Shown here: piece after piece, positions 17,015-25,918 of the stretch
Layout: each line of letters opens with the position of its first letter
Position numbering within the stretch: the stretch's first letter is position 1
Source of the DNA: Methylobacterium sp. 2A
GTDB lineage: Bacteria; Pseudomonadota; Alphaproteobacteria; Rhizobiales; Beijerinckiaceae
Length of the DNA stretch: 64,000 nucleotides
Reading direction: 5' to 3'
NCBI RefSeq assembly: GCF_009806555.1
Contig: NZ_VUOK01000034.1
Location: forward strand, 62,001-126,000
Notes under the pieces: generated by a model
Seen by the model: the letters and a program-made list of their open reading frames with translations, nothing else
Database searches by the model: none
What the model was told of the DNA's origin: nothing
Made by a program: the position numbers and the translations under genes

Positions 17015-17404
17015 TCACCAGCCGTAATAGGCGCGGCGGTAGCCGTAGCCGCGGTCTCCACCGTCCCAGTCATGATGCCAGTGACGGTCGTAGCCGACCG
17101 GCACCCGCTCGTAGGTGACGGTCCGGCGGGTGGCGTAGACCGGCACGTCCTCCTCGTAGACGCGGTAGGCCGGCGCCGGTCGCACCACCACGGGGGCCGG
17201 CGCGTAACCGTAGCCGCCATAGCCGTAATCATACCCGTAGGCGGGCGCCGCATGGGCCTGGGTCGCGGCGCCGATCAGGGCGCCGGCCGCGAGGCCGCCG
17301 ATGATGCCGGCCGCGATGGCGCCGCCGCGCGCCTCCGCGGCCGAAGAGGCCAGAGTGCCCGCGCCGATCAGCGCGGCGGCCGAAAGCAAAGCGAAGCGTT
17401 TCAT
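17015..17404 (-). CDS. Secreted Gly/Tyr-rich protein of unknown function
   Basis: The 129-residue protein has a clear signal peptide (MKRFALLSAAALIGAGTLASS, then SAAEARG as the likely cleavage region), a short glycine-zipper-like hydrophobic segment (GAIAAGIIGGLAAGALIGAA), and a Tyr/Gly-rich tail (YGYDYGYGGYGYAP) with Arg/His near the end. Such proteins are common in the alphaproteobacterial envelope and often carry no named domain. It stands alone, with its own promoter presumably in 17405-17500. Confidence 0.75.
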   Translation of the reverse strand: MKRFALLSAAALIGAGTLASSAAEARGGAIAAGIIGGLAAGALIGAATQAHAAPAYGYDYGYGGYGYAPAPVVVRPAPAYRVYEEDVPVYATRRTVTYERVPVGYDRHWHHDWDGGDRGYGYRRAYYGW

Positions 17405-17509
17405 GACCTGCCTCCGAATGAAGCGGGCGGTTCGAACCGTCCCGGATCATGAAACAGATCATGTCACCGCCGCGCTGCATCAAGCCTGAACTGCGTTTGC
17501 AGCAACCGT

Positions 17510-17743
17510 TCAGCTTGCAGGACTATGCCCGGACTCGGGCGCCCCGCGGATGTAGCCCCGGGAGATCAGGCGACTGCGCTCGCGGGTCCGCCGCTCGGCC
17601 TCCATCAGATCAGACAGCGCGTCGGCGATCGCGCAGCGGAGCGCGATCCCGGCATCGCCGCCCGCGAACCCGAGATAGGCGCTGCTGATCGCCTCGACGG
17701 GACAGGCGTGATCGTCGCGCACGGCATCGGCTGCAATCCGCAT
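17510..17743 (-). CDS. Small hypothetical protein
   Basis: The 77-residue protein MRIAADAVRDDHACPVEAIS... is preceded by a strong GAGGAGGAG ribosome site six bases before the ATG at 17743, which decides the start over the longer upstream frame. The C-terminal half is helical and Arg/Glu-rich (ALSDLMEAERRTRERSRLISRG). I recognise no domain. A CtrA-like site lies about 50 bases upstream. Confidence 0.6.
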   Translation of the reverse strand: MRIAADAVRDDHACPVEAISSAYLGFAGGDAGIALRCAIADALSDLMEAERRTRERSRLISRGYIRGAPESGHSPAS

Positions 17744-17792
17744 CGTGTTCTCCTCCTCGCGCTGGGAACGGAAAGAGAACAAGCCATAAAGG

Positions 17793-17807
17793 TTAACGCT
17801 TCGTCAA
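17793..17807. promoter_or_regulatory. CtrA-like site (TTAA-N7-TCAA)
   Basis: TTAA at 17793-17796, seven bases, then TCAA at 17804-17807 matches the CtrA consensus TTAA-N7-TTAA with one mismatch. It lies 50 bases upstream of the 77-residue ORF (start 17743, minus). CtrA is the cell-cycle master regulator of alphaproteobacteria. The site was found by eye; binding is unproven. Confidence 0.35.
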
Positions 17808-17844
17808 CGCGCCCGCAGCGGCTCCATTCGGAGCCGCCATAGCC

Positions 17845-17885
17845 TGTGGACAACGGGGTTTTGCCTCCCCGAGCGCTGTGGATAA
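17845..17885. promoter_or_regulatory. Two DnaA-box matches
   Basis: TGTGGACAA (17845-17853, the complement of TTGTCCACA) and TGTGGATAA (17877-17885, the complement of the perfect box TTATCCACA) lie 32 bases apart in the same orientation. They fall between the small ORF and the end of the next gene. Two boxes alone do not make an origin. Confidence 0.4.
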
Positions 17886-17891
17886 GCCGGC

Positions 17892-18515
17892 TTACTCCGG
17901 CAGACGGGGCAGGGGTTGGCCATCCTTGGGAATCGGATAGCGGGCCGCGTTCAACTCCATGGCCAGCAGCGTGTAGTAGCCCGAGATCGCCGCGAGATCG
18001 ACGAGCGCCGGCTTGCCGAACCGGGCCTCGGCGCGGGCGAAGGTCGCGTCCGAGACGCGCTTCGTGTCCTGCAACTCGGCGGTGAAGTCGTACACGATGG
18101 TCTCGTCATCGCTCATCCGGGCGGGGCGGCGTCCGTCGCGGATCGCCGCGATGATGTCGGCCGCGATCCCCGCCTTCTCGGCGATCGGGGCGTGGACATA
18201 CCATTCGTAATCCTGGGTCCAGCGCCTTGCGGTCATCAGGATCACCAGCTCCGACAGGGTGGTGCCGATCTTCGGCTTGAAGCGCAGGTAGTCGCCCATC
18301 GAGCGCGCGAGCGTCATGACCTCCGGCGAGTACATCAGCGGCTCGAACGGCCCGAAGGGGGGCTTGCCCCGGGCCTGCGCGAAGGATTCGGCCGCCTGCT
18401 TCTGCTCGGGCGAGTAGTCCTGCGGCGGGATCGTCGGCAGCCTGTCCTGCGCGCGGGCAGCGCCCAGCGCGAAGGGCAGGGCGGCCAGGGCCAGGACGGT
18501 CCGGCGAAAACGCAT
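17892..18515 (-). CDS. Exported carboxymuconolactone decarboxylase-family (AhpD-like) protein
   Basis: The 207-residue protein has a signal peptide (MRFRRTVLALAALPFALGAARAQ) and a CMD/AhpD-like helical domain with KIGTTLSELVILMTARRWTQDYEWYVH and EKAGIAADIIAAIRDG. The CxxC pair of peroxidase-type AhpD is absent, so it is probably not an AhpD peroxidase. The conserved Glu/His cluster fits carboxymuconolactone decarboxylase-like hydrolase/decarboxylase folds. The substrate is unknown. It stands alone, divergent from hrpB. Confidence 0.82.
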   Translation of the reverse strand: MRFRRTVLALAALPFALGAARAQDRLPTIPPQDYSPEQKQAAESFAQARGKPPFGPFEPLMYSPEVMTLARSMGDYLRFKPKIGTTLSELVILMTARRWTQDYEWYVHAPIAEKAGIAADIIAAIRDGRRPARMSDDETIVYDFTAELQDTKRVSDATFARAEARFGKPALVDLAAISGYYTLLAMELNAARYPIPKDGQPLPRLPE

Positions 18516-18671
18516 CGTTTCACTCCCGATTATTTTTAATACGCCCGAACTACGCGTTTGGCCGGCGCGCAGGCCAGTGTCCGCGGGTTCAATCGGTATC
18601 GAACGCGGCTCAGCGTCACCGGAAGGCTGGACTGTTGCGCGCGGCGCCGCTCCGCGCCATCAGCGGCACCG

Positions 18672-21125
18672 ATGCCCGATCCCCAGACCGCATTGCCGAT
18701 CGAGGCGGCGCTCCCCGCCCTGCGCGAAGCCCTTGCCGGACGGAACGCCGCCGTGCTGGTGGCCCCGCCGGGGGCCGGCAAGACCACGCGCGTGCCGCTC
18801 GATCTCTTGGACGCGCCGTGGCTCGACAGTCGAAAAATCATCCTGCTGGAGCCCCGCCGGCTCGCGGCCCGGGCCGCCGCCGCCCGGATGGCGCAGACGC
18901 TCGGCGAGCCGGTCGGCGGCACGGTCGGCCTGCGCGTGCGGCTCGGCTCGAAGATCACGGCCCGGACGCGGATCGAGGTGGTGACCGAGGGCGTGTTCAC
19001 GCGGATGATCCTCGACGATCCGGAACTCGCCGGCATCGGCGCGGTGCTGTTCGACGAGTTCCACGAGCGCTCCCTCGACGCCGATCTCGGCCTCGCCCTG
19101 GCGCTCGACGCGCAGGGCGGCCTGCGGGAGGATCTGCGCCTGCTCGTCATGTCGGCGACCCTCGACGGCGCCCGGGTGGCCCGGCTGATGGGCGACGCGC
19201 CGGTGGTCGCCTCGGAGGGCCGCGCCTTCCCGGTGGAGACCCGCCACGTCGAGCGTGACCCGAATCGCCGGATCGAGGAGGCCGTGGCCGAAGTGACGCT
19301 GCGCGCCCTCCGGGCGGATCCGGGCTCGGTGCTGGTGTTCCTGCCCGGACAGGCGGAGATCCGCCGGACTGCCGATCTGCTGGCCGAGCGCCTCGATCCC
19401 GGCGTGGTGCTCGCCCCTCTCTACGGCGCCCTCCCGCCTGCCGAGCAGGACCGGGCCGTCGCCCCGGCGCCGCCCGGGACCCGCAAGGTGGTGCTGGCCA
19501 CCAGCATCGCCGAGACCTCGCTGACCATCGAGGGCGTCCGGATCGTGGTCGATTCCGGACTCGCCCGGGTGCCGGTCTACGAGCCCGGCCTCGGCCTGAC
19601 GCGGTTTGTCACGGCGCGCGCCTCGCGGGCCTCCGTCGATCAGCGGCGGGGCCGCGCCGGCCGGACGGAGCCGGGCATCTGCTGGCGGCTCTGGTCCGAG
19701 GCCGCCACCAACGCGCTTGAACAATTCTCGCGGCCCGAGATCCTTTCGGCGGATCTGGCGGGCCTGCTCCTCGATTGCGCCGCCTGGGGCGTGGCCGATC
19801 CGAAAAAACTCGCCTTCCTGGACCCGCCGCCGGCCCCCGCTCTGGCGGAGGCCCGCACGCTGCTGGACGAACTCGGCGCCCTCGATCCGGACGGTCGGCT
19901 CACCGAGACGGGCGCCCGCCTGCGCGCCCTGCCGCTGCCGCCGCGGCTCGCCCGGATGGTGACGGTCGCGGCCAGCTCCGGCGAAGCCCGGGCCGCCGCC
20001 GACCTCGCGGCCGTGCTGGTCGAACGCGGGCTCGGCGGTGACGATGTCGATCTCGATACGCGCGTCGAGCGGTTCCGCCGCGACCGGGGCGGCCGGTCCG
20101 CGGACATGCGCCGGCTCGCCGAGGGTTGGGCGCGGATCGCGGGCGGCGGCCCGGATGCCGGGCCGGTTCCGGCCGGCCGGCTCCTGGCGCTCGCCTATCC
20201 GGACCGCGTGGCGCGGGCGCGGGGCCGCGACGGCGAGTTCGTGATGGCGAGCGGGCGCGCCGGCCGCCTCGACCCGACGAGCGCGCTTGCCCGGGCAACC
20301 CATCTGGTCGTCGCCGACCTCGTCGGTTCTGCCGGCAACGCCCGCATCCTGGCCGCGGCGGCGATCGACGGCCCGACCATCGAGGCGCTGTTCGCCGACA
20401 GGATCGAATCGCGCACCGAGATCACCTTCGATCCGCAGGCCGCCGCCCTCCGAGCCCGGGCCGTCCGGCGGCTCGGAGCCGTCAATCTCGGTGCGCGGCC
20501 CCTGCCGGTCCCGAGCGACCTGGAGAGCGCAACGATCCTGGCCCAGGGCATCGCGGGCCTCGGGCTCGACCGGCTGCCCTGGACGCCCGCCCTGACGCAA
20601 TGGCGTGCCCGAGTGCGCTTCCTGCATGCGGCGGAGGGCGAGGCCTGGCCCGATCTCTCGGACGCTGCGCTGGCCGAGACGGTGGATGCGTGGCTCGCGC
20701 CATCCCTCGTCGGGCGCACGTCGCTCGCTTCGGTCACCGCCGACGACCTCGCGGGCGCTCTCCAGGGCCTGCTGCCCTGGGACCTGCGCGCCCGGCTCGA
20801 CGCGGAGGCGCCGACCCACGTGGAGGTGCCCACCGGCTCGCGCATCGCGGTGGATTACGCCGCCGACGAGCCGGCCCTCTCGGTGCGGGTGCAGGAGCTG
20901 TTCGGCCTTGACCGCCATCCCCGGGCCGGCGGCCGGCCGCTCGTCCTGCACCTGCTGTCGCCGGCCCAGCGGCCGATCCAGATCACCCGCGACCTTCCGG
21001 GCTTCTGGCGCGGATCCTGGGCGGCGGTGCGCGCCGAGATGCGCGGGCGCTATCCCCGCCATCCCTGGCCGGAGGACCCGGTCGCCGAGGCGCCGACGCG
21101 CCGGGCCAAGCCGCGGGGAACCTGA
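18672..21125 (+). CDS. hrpB: ATP-dependent helicase HrpB
   Basis: This 817-residue DEAH-box helicase has Walker A APPGAGKTTRVPL at about residues 31-43, the DEFH box in LFDEFHERSLDADL at about 130, motif III SATLDG, and the second RecA domain motifs VLVFLPGQAEI, TSIAETSLTIEGV and SRASVDQRRGRAGRTEPG. HrpB proteins are typically 810-840 residues with a conserved C-terminal domain, here ending FWRGSWAAVRAEMRGRYPRHPWPEDP. ATG 18672 gives the canonical N-terminus. The cellular role of HrpB in bacteria is poorly defined (RNA processing or stress). It ends 45 bases before the thioesterase gene. Confidence 0.95.
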   Translation: MPDPQTALPIEAALPALREALAGRNAAVLVAPPGAGKTTRVPLDLLDAPWLDSRKIILLEPRRLAARAAAARMAQTLGEPVGGTVGLRVRLGSKITARTRIEVVTEGVFTRMILDDPELAGIGAVLFDEFHERSLDADLGLALALDAQGGLREDLRLLVMSATLDGARVARLMGDAPVVASEGRAFPVETRHVERDPNRRIEEAVAEVTLRALRADPGSVLVFLPGQAEIRRTADLLAERLDPGVVLAPLYGALPPAEQDRAVAPAPPGTRKVVLATSIAETSLTIEGVRIVVDSGLARVPVYEPGLGLTRFVTARASRASVDQRRGRAGRTEPGICWRLWSEAATNALEQFSRPEILSADLAGLLLDCAAWGVADPKKLAFLDPPPAPALAEARTLLDELGALDPDGRLTETGARLRALPLPPRLARMVTVAASSGEARAAADLAAVLVERGLGGDDVDLDTRVERFRRDRGGRSADMRRLAEGWARIAGGGPDAGPVPAGRLLALAYPDRVARARGRDGEFVMASGRAGRLDPTSALARATHLVVADLVGSAGNARILAAAAIDGPTIEALFADRIESRTEITFDPQAAALRARAVRRLGAVNLGARPLPVPSDLESATILAQGIAGLGLDRLPWTPALTQWRARVRFLHAAEGEAWPDLSDAALAETVDAWLAPSLVGRTSLASVTADDLAGALQGLLPWDLRARLDAEAPTHVEVPTGSRIAVDYAADEPALSVRVQELFGLDRHPRAGGRPLVLHLLSPAQRPIQITRDLPGFWRGSWAAVRAEMRGRYPRHPWPEDPVAEAPTRRAKPRGT

Positions 21126-21170
21126 CAGCAGATTCTGGTTTGCAACGCCGCGAGAGCCACGGACGGTACA

Positions 21171-21596
21171 ATGACCCCGGACACCGACTCCTTCGACCCG
21201 AACGACGCCGGCTGGGAGCCCGTCATCGACGAGGGCTTCATCGCCCATGTCGGCCCGCTGCACCGCCGCGCCTCCGACGGCGCCTACGCGTTCCGGGCCG
21301 AGCAGAAGCACGCCAACCTGATCGGCGTGGTCCATGGCGGCATGCTGATGAGCTTCGCCGACCGCGCACTCGGCGAGACGGCCATGCGGGCAGCCGACGG
21401 CGCCAATTGCGTGACGATCCAGCTCGAGATGAAGTTCATCGATGTCGGCCGGCTCGGGGACTGGATCGGCATCCGCCCACAGGTGGTCAAGCGGACCGGA
21501 TCGCTCGTGTTCATGCGCGGCGACCTGCGGGCGGGAGGCCGGCTGGTGGCCTCGGCGGACGGGGTGTGGAAGATCCTCCGGCGCCGGCCCGGTTGA
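21171..21596 (+). CDS. PaaI-type hotdog thioesterase
   Basis: The 141-residue hotdog-fold protein has the family helix motif LIGVVHGGMLMSFADRALGETAM and the following beta strands (VTIQLEMKFIDVGRLGDWIGI). PaaI-type enzymes hydrolyse acyl- or aryl-CoA thioesters and work as dimers or tetramers. The start lies 45 bases downstream of hrpB. No pathway context is visible. Confidence 0.9.
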   Translation: MTPDTDSFDPNDAGWEPVIDEGFIAHVGPLHRRASDGAYAFRAEQKHANLIGVVHGGMLMSFADRALGETAMRAADGANCVTIQLEMKFIDVGRLGDWIGIRPQVVKRTGSLVFMRGDLRAGGRLVASADGVWKILRRRPG

Positions 21597-21673
21597 CGCG
21601 AACAGGATATTCATCCCAGGATCGGAACGGATTCGCGCGGTGTTCTCGTGCGGACGCGACCTGGGGGGATCGC

Positions 21674-22897
21674 ATGCGTCAGATGGAAACAGACCAACCC
21701 GAATATGCGGCGTCACGCGGGTTTGCTCCACCTTCACGCCGTTCGGTCCTTGCCGGGGTCGGCGCCATCCTTGGCTCGGCCGGTCTGGCCGCCGCGGATC
21801 CCGTGCCACCCAGCACGATCACAAACCCGCCGCGCGACTTCCGCCCCGGCGCCGCCCCCACCACCTACTTCACCGATCCCGACGTGCTCGCGGTCGATCC
21901 CGCCTTCGAGGCCTACATCGTGCCCAATAGCGCGATCCGCCGCCTCTGGACCGGGGCGCTCTGGGCCGAGGGCCCGGCCTGGAGCGCGGTCGGCCGGTTC
22001 CTGATCTGGAGCGACATCCCCAACAACCGTCAGCTGCGCTGGCTGGAGGAGGACGGGCACGTCTCCACCTTCCGGGCGCCCAGCAACAATGCGAACGGCA
22101 ACAGCTTCGACTGGCAGGGGCGCCAACTCTCCTGCGAGCATGCCGGCCGACGCGTCGTCCGCTACGAGCTCGACGGCTCCGCGACGGTGCTGGCCGACCG
22201 CTTCGAGGGCAAGCCGCTCAACTCGCCGAACGACGTGGTCCAGCACGTCGACGGCTCGTACTGGTTCACCGATCCGCCCTATGGCGGCCAGCTCTACGAG
22301 GGCCTGCCGGACGAGGCGGGCGGCCCCTCGAACCCGAAGGGCCATCTCAACCCGCGCCTCGGGCAGCCGGCCGGAATCGTGACGGCGCGGCGGGAGCTGC
22401 CGAATGCGGTCTACCGAATCGACCCCTCGGGCCGGATCGACCGGATCCTCACGGACGAGCAGGTGCCGGACCCGAACGGCCTGTGCTTCTCGCCCGACCA
22501 CCGCATCCTCTACGTGTGCTCGACCGGCAAGGGTCCGGGCGATTCCGGCCCGGGCGGCAAGGGCGAGATCTACGCGTTCGATGTCGCCGAGGGCGGCAAG
22601 CTCTCGAACCGGCGCCTGTTCGCGGATTGCGTGGTGGACGGCATCAAGTGCGGGCCGGATGGGTTGCGGGCCGATGTCGACGGCAATGTCTGGGCGTCGA
22701 GCAATGCGGGCCGGGCGGTCGGCTACAACGGCGTCACGGTCTGGAGCCCCGCGGGCAAGCTGATCGGTCGGATCCGCCTGCCGGAAGTCTGCGGCAACAT
22801 CACCTTCGGCGGCCCGAAGCGGAACCGCCTGTTCATGGCGGCCAGCCAGTCGCTCTACGCGGTGACGGTGAACACGCAAGGGGCCGGGCCAGCATGA
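21674..22897 (+). CDS. Exported SMP-30/gluconolactonase/LRE-family hydrolase
   Basis: The 407-residue protein has a twin-arginine-like signal (SRRSVLAGVGAILGSAGLAAA, about residues 21-41). A six-bladed beta-propeller of the SMP-30/gluconolactonase/LRE type follows: LWAEGPAWSA with the metal-binding Glu, KPLNSPNDVVQHVDGSYWFTDPPYG with the Asn, and PDPNGLCFSPDHRILYV with the Asp. Such enzymes open lactones such as gluconolactone. Tat export would fit a metal-loaded periplasmic enzyme. ATG 21674 follows a GGGGGG purine tract. No sugar dehydrogenase is adjacent. Confidence 0.88.
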   Translation: MRQMETDQPEYAASRGFAPPSRRSVLAGVGAILGSAGLAAADPVPPSTITNPPRDFRPGAAPTTYFTDPDVLAVDPAFEAYIVPNSAIRRLWTGALWAEGPAWSAVGRFLIWSDIPNNRQLRWLEEDGHVSTFRAPSNNANGNSFDWQGRQLSCEHAGRRVVRYELDGSATVLADRFEGKPLNSPNDVVQHVDGSYWFTDPPYGGQLYEGLPDEAGGPSNPKGHLNPRLGQPAGIVTARRELPNAVYRIDPSGRIDRILTDEQVPDPNGLCFSPDHRILYVCSTGKGPGDSGPGGKGEIYAFDVAEGGKLSNRRLFADCVVDGIKCGPDGLRADVDGNVWASSNAGRAVGYNGVTVWSPAGKLIGRIRLPEVCGNITFGGPKRNRLFMAASQSLYAVTVNTQGAGPA

Positions 22898-22985
22898 GGC
22901 TCTGACGGCCGCATCCACACTCACGTCGGGTTGGTCGGGTACCCGCCATGGCTGTCGGGCCGCGGGGACGCTATCTGTAGCGGGC

Positions 22986-23567
22986 ATGAGCGAGGATTCC
23001 GCCGACCCGACCCTGAACCGCCTCAGCGCCGCCCTCGGGGATCTGCCGACCCGGGGGCCGCCGCCGGTGGAGCGCTGGAACCCGCCCTATTGCGGCGCGA
23101 TCGACATGCGCATCGCTGCGGACGGGACGTGGTATCACAATGGCACGCCGATCCGCCGGCCGAAGCTCGTCCGGCTGTTCTCCAGCATCCTGCGGCGCGA
23201 GCCGGACGGGCGCATCGTGCTGGTCACGCCGGTGGAATGCGTCGGCATCACCGTCGAGGACGCGCCCTTCGTGGCGGTCGAGATGGCGGTGGACGGGTCC
23301 GGACAGGACAGGCGCATCAGCTTCCGGACCAATGTCGACGATCTCGTCCCGGTCGATGCGGAACATACCCTGCGCTTCGAGGAAGCGGCGGACGGCGCGT
23401 TGAAGCCCTATCTCCATGTCCGCGGTGGCCTCTGGGCGCTCGTTTCCCGGGCGCTCACCTACGACCTCGTGGATCTGGCCGAGGAGGAAACCCTCGACGG
23501 AGAAACCTGGCTCGGTCTCTGGGCCGGCGGCCTGTTCCACCCGATCGCGCCGGCCGCCGCCGCGTGA
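22986..23567 (+). CDS. DUF1285 protein
   Basis: The 193-residue protein carries the DUF1285 core: WNPPYCGAIDMRIAADGTWYHNGTPI, RPKLVRLFSSILRREPDGRIVLVTPVE and VDDLVPVDAEHTLRF. The family has a PH-like fold and unknown function. In many alphaproteobacteria it is encoded directly before the CoA-pyrophosphatase and cca genes, as here, so it probably shares their transcript. Its stop overlaps the next start (GTGA). Confidence 0.9.
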   Translation: MSEDSADPTLNRLSAALGDLPTRGPPPVERWNPPYCGAIDMRIAADGTWYHNGTPIRRPKLVRLFSSILRREPDGRIVLVTPVECVGITVEDAPFVAVEMAVDGSGQDRRISFRTNVDDLVPVDAEHTLRFEEAADGALKPYLHVRGGLWALVSRALTYDLVDLAEEETLDGETWLGLWAGGLFHPIAPAAAA

Positions 23568-24235
23568 GCGACGCCATCGCCGATTTCCTCGCCCGCGCCT
23601 CAGCGGGCCTGTCGCCGAACCCGCCCGGGCCGGACGATCCGACCTCGAACCCACGCGGCGACCACAGCCTCGATCCGGACGGTTCGGCGGTGATCCCGCC
23701 GCCGCCGCACAGGCGGGCCGCCGTGCTTGTGCCGGTGGTGTTCCGGCCGGAAGGGCCGACCCTGATCCTGACGCAGCGGGCCGCAAACCTGCGCGACCAT
23801 TCCGGTCAGGTCGCGCTGCCGGGGGGCAAGATCGACCCGTCCGACCCGGATCCCGCCGCCGCGGCCCTGCGCGAGGCCGACGAGGAGATCGGCCTGGACC
23901 CGGCTTCGGTGCGTCTCGTCGGCTATCTCGATCCTTACCTGTCGGGGACCGGCTTCCTGGTCACGCCGGTGATCGGCCTCGTGGCGCCGCAGGCGACGTT
24001 CCGTCCGAATCCCGCCGAGGTGGCCGACCTGTTCGAGGTGCCGCTGCCGGTGCTGATGGACCAGGAGCGCTACCGCCTGCGCTCGCGGGTTTGGCAGGGG
24101 CGGACCCGCTACTTCTACGCCCTGACCTTCGGCGAGCGGCTGATCTGGGGCGTCACGGCCGGGATCCTGAACAATCTCCGCGAGCGGCTCTATCCGGATA
24201 CCGATCCGGACCGGGTCCGCCGCTCGGCCGGGTAG
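23564..24235 (+). CDS. Nudix hydrolase, CoA pyrophosphatase type
   Basis: The 223-residue protein has the UPF0035 signature LILTQRAANLRDHSGQVALPGG and a Nudix box reading GGKIDPSDPDPAAAALREADEEIGL at about residues 85-109. Its READEEIG core is intact, and Asp replaces the usual first Glu, as in other members. It probably cleaves CoA to 3',5'-ADP and phosphopantetheine, limiting oxidised CoA. The GTG start overlaps the DUF1285 stop. It is followed 12 bases later by a small membrane protein gene. Confidence 0.9.
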   Translation: MSDAIADFLARASAGLSPNPPGPDDPTSNPRGDHSLDPDGSAVIPPPPHRRAAVLVPVVFRPEGPTLILTQRAANLRDHSGQVALPGGKIDPSDPDPAAAALREADEEIGLDPASVRLVGYLDPYLSGTGFLVTPVIGLVAPQATFRPNPAEVADLFEVPLPVLMDQERYRLRSRVWQGRTRYFYALTFGERLIWGVTAGILNNLRERLYPDTDPDRVRRSAG

Positions 24236-24247
24236 GTGCGAATCGCC

Positions 24248-24505
24248 ATGCTGCGTCGCGTCCTCGAAGAGTTCGGCCTCTTCCTCATCCCCTTCGCGCT
24301 GTTCCTCGTCTACCTCGTGCTGGCGGGACGCAATCCGCTGCGCCGAATCCATTGGGACGCCCATCTCTTCCGCCTCGTGCTCGCCGGATTGACCCTCGTG
24401 ATCGCGACCCTCGTCTACGAAGGCCTGTTTTCCGAGCGCCGCGCCGGCGGCTACGTGCCGACCCATATGGAGAACGGCCGCCTCGTCCCGGGCGGCTTCC
24501 GGTGA
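24248..24505 (+). CDS. Small two-helix membrane protein (DUF6111-like)
   Basis: The 85-residue protein has two hydrophobic segments (EEFGLFLIPFALFLVYLVLA and FRLVLAGLTLVIATLVYEGL), then a conserved-looking tail GGYVPTHMENGRLVPGGF. It matches the small inner-membrane protein commonly found between the Nudix and cca genes in Hyphomicrobiales. ATG 24248 is preferred, with TAGGTG as ribosome site; a GTG at 24236 is possible. Its stop overlaps the cca start. Confidence 0.82.
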   Translation: MLRRVLEEFGLFLIPFALFLVYLVLAGRNPLRRIHWDAHLFRLVLAGLTLVIATLVYEGLFSERRAGGYVPTHMENGRLVPGGFR

Positions 24506-25746
24506 GGCGGGATCTCGATCCGGGCGGCCTGACGGCGCTGCTCGACCGTCCGGGCGTGCGCCAGGCGTTCGCGGCCCTGGACGAGCCGGGCGCCGAAACC
24601 CGCCTGATCGGCGGCTGCGTCCGCGATGCCCTGCTCGGCATCGCCGCCGCCGATATCGACCTCGCCACGACGCTGGTGCCGGAGGCCGTCCTGGCGCGCG
24701 CCCGCACGGCGGGGCTCAAGGCGGTGCCGACCGGAATCGAACACGGCACGATCACCCTGATCACCGGGGACGGGCCGATCGAGGTCACCACGCTGCGCGA
24801 GGATGTCGAGACCGACGGACGCCACGCCGTCGTCCGGTTCGGCAGCGATTTCGCCAGGGATGCGGAGCGCCGCGACTTCACGGTCAATGCCCTGTCGCTC
24901 GATCGCGCCGGCCACCTGCACGACACCGTCAGCGGTCTGGCGGATCTGGAGCACGGGCGGGTGCGCTTCATCGGCGATCCCGCGACCCGGATCCGGGAGG
25001 ATGCGCTCCGAATCCTGCGCTTCTTCCGCTTCCACGCGCGCTTCGGGAGCGGCGCGCCTGACCCGGAGGCGCTCGCCGCCTGCGTAGCCGCGCGGGACAG
25101 CCTCGGCCGGCTCTCGCGGGAGCGCATTCGCGACGAGTTCTTGAAGCTTCTGGCGGCGACCGGCGGCCCGGCGATGATCTCGATCGTGAGCGCGACGGGC
25201 CTGCTCCAGCGGATCACCGGCGGCGTCGGGGAACTCGGACGGCTTGAACGCGCCGCCCAGGCGGACCTGCCGCCCGTGATGCGGCTCGCGGCGCTGGCGG
25301 TCGGCGCGCGGCACGATGCAGATCGCCTGCGCGACCGGCTCCGGCTGTCGAACCAGGAGCACGGCCGCCTCACCGCCTATGCCGACGCGCTGGCGGCCCT
25401 GCACGGCCGGGCGACGGTCGATGCGTCCGCAGCCCGGTCTCTCGCGGCCGAGCACGGCCTGCCATCGCTGACGGAAGCGCTGGCGATCCTGGCGGGCGAG
25501 CCACGGCCCAACGTCACGGACAGGGCGCGTCAGGAATTGCTGGCCTTGGGCGGCGAGGGCGGCGCCCCATCTTTCCCGCTCGCGGGGGCCGATCTGGTCG
25601 CCGCAGGGATCCCGCCGGGCCCGGCCATCGGACGCGCTCTGGCGGCGGCGCGCCGCCTGTGGCTGGAGCGCGGCTGTCCGACCGGGGCGGAGAAGCGCGC
25701 GGCCCTGTTGAAACACGCGCTGGACCACGCCTACACAGCTGAGTAA
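24502..25746 (+). CDS. cca: CCA tRNA nucleotidyltransferase / poly(A) polymerase family
   Basis: The 414-residue class II nucleotidyltransferase has GGCVRDALLG and the catalytic D-x-D in AADIDLATT at about residue 50, then RRDFTVNALSLD and the RNA-binding motif REDALRILRFFRFHARFG. It adds or repairs the CCA end of tRNAs. It could instead be a poly(A) polymerase, since the families are hard to separate by eye. The GTG start overlaps the preceding stop. It is the last gene of the DUF1285-nudix-DUF6111-cca operon and is followed by the dispersed repeat. Confidence 0.9.
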   Translation: MRRDLDPGGLTALLDRPGVRQAFAALDEPGAETRLIGGCVRDALLGIAAADIDLATTLVPEAVLARARTAGLKAVPTGIEHGTITLITGDGPIEVTTLREDVETDGRHAVVRFGSDFARDAERRDFTVNALSLDRAGHLHDTVSGLADLEHGRVRFIGDPATRIREDALRILRFFRFHARFGSGAPDPEALAACVAARDSLGRLSRERIRDEFLKLLAATGGPAMISIVSATGLLQRITGGVGELGRLERAAQADLPPVMRLAALAVGARHDADRLRDRLRLSNQEHGRLTAYADALAALHGRATVDASAARSLAAEHGLPSLTEALAILAGEPRPNVTDRARQELLALGGEGGAPSFPLAGADLVAAGIPPGPAIGRALAAARRLWLERGCPTGAEKRAALLKHALDHAYTAE

Positions 25747-25760
25747 CCAGTAAAGTCTGG

Positions 25761-25864
25761 GTTTCCAAAGGGCCACGCCCTTTGGCGGGTTCTCAGGGCA
25801 GCGCCCTGAGCTGTTGTCCAGGGCTCTGCCCTGGACCCGCGAAAGGTTTCGACCGTTCGAAACC
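25761..25864. repeat. 104-base dispersed repeat with nested palindromes (copy A)
   Basis: This copy contains four palindromic units: CCAAAGGG/CCCTTTGG around 25765-25785, CTCAGGGC/GCCCTGAG at about 25792-25810, CCAGGGC/GCCCTGG at 25818-25834, and a GAAAGGTTTCGACCGTTCGAAACC unit at the end. The inverted copy at 37426-37529 matches with about 12 mismatches by eye. It lies between the convergent ends of cca and atpC, where its hairpins could end or stabilise both transcripts. Confidence 0.85.
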
Positions 25865-25918
25865 ATGCCTTGATCAATTGAAGCGGCGCCGGCGCTCGTT
25901 CGTGCGCGTCAAACGCTC

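Noticed and set aside
17845-17885. Replication origin
   Set aside because: Only two DnaA boxes, no AT-rich unwinding region nearby and no dnaA, dnaN, hemE or parAB genes around it.
18660-21809. A very long open frame on the minus strand opposite hrpB
   Set aside because: It is the mirror of the hrpB coding frame in high-GC DNA; its sequence is low-complexity Arg/Gly/Asp text with no domain, while the plus strand has all helicase motifs.
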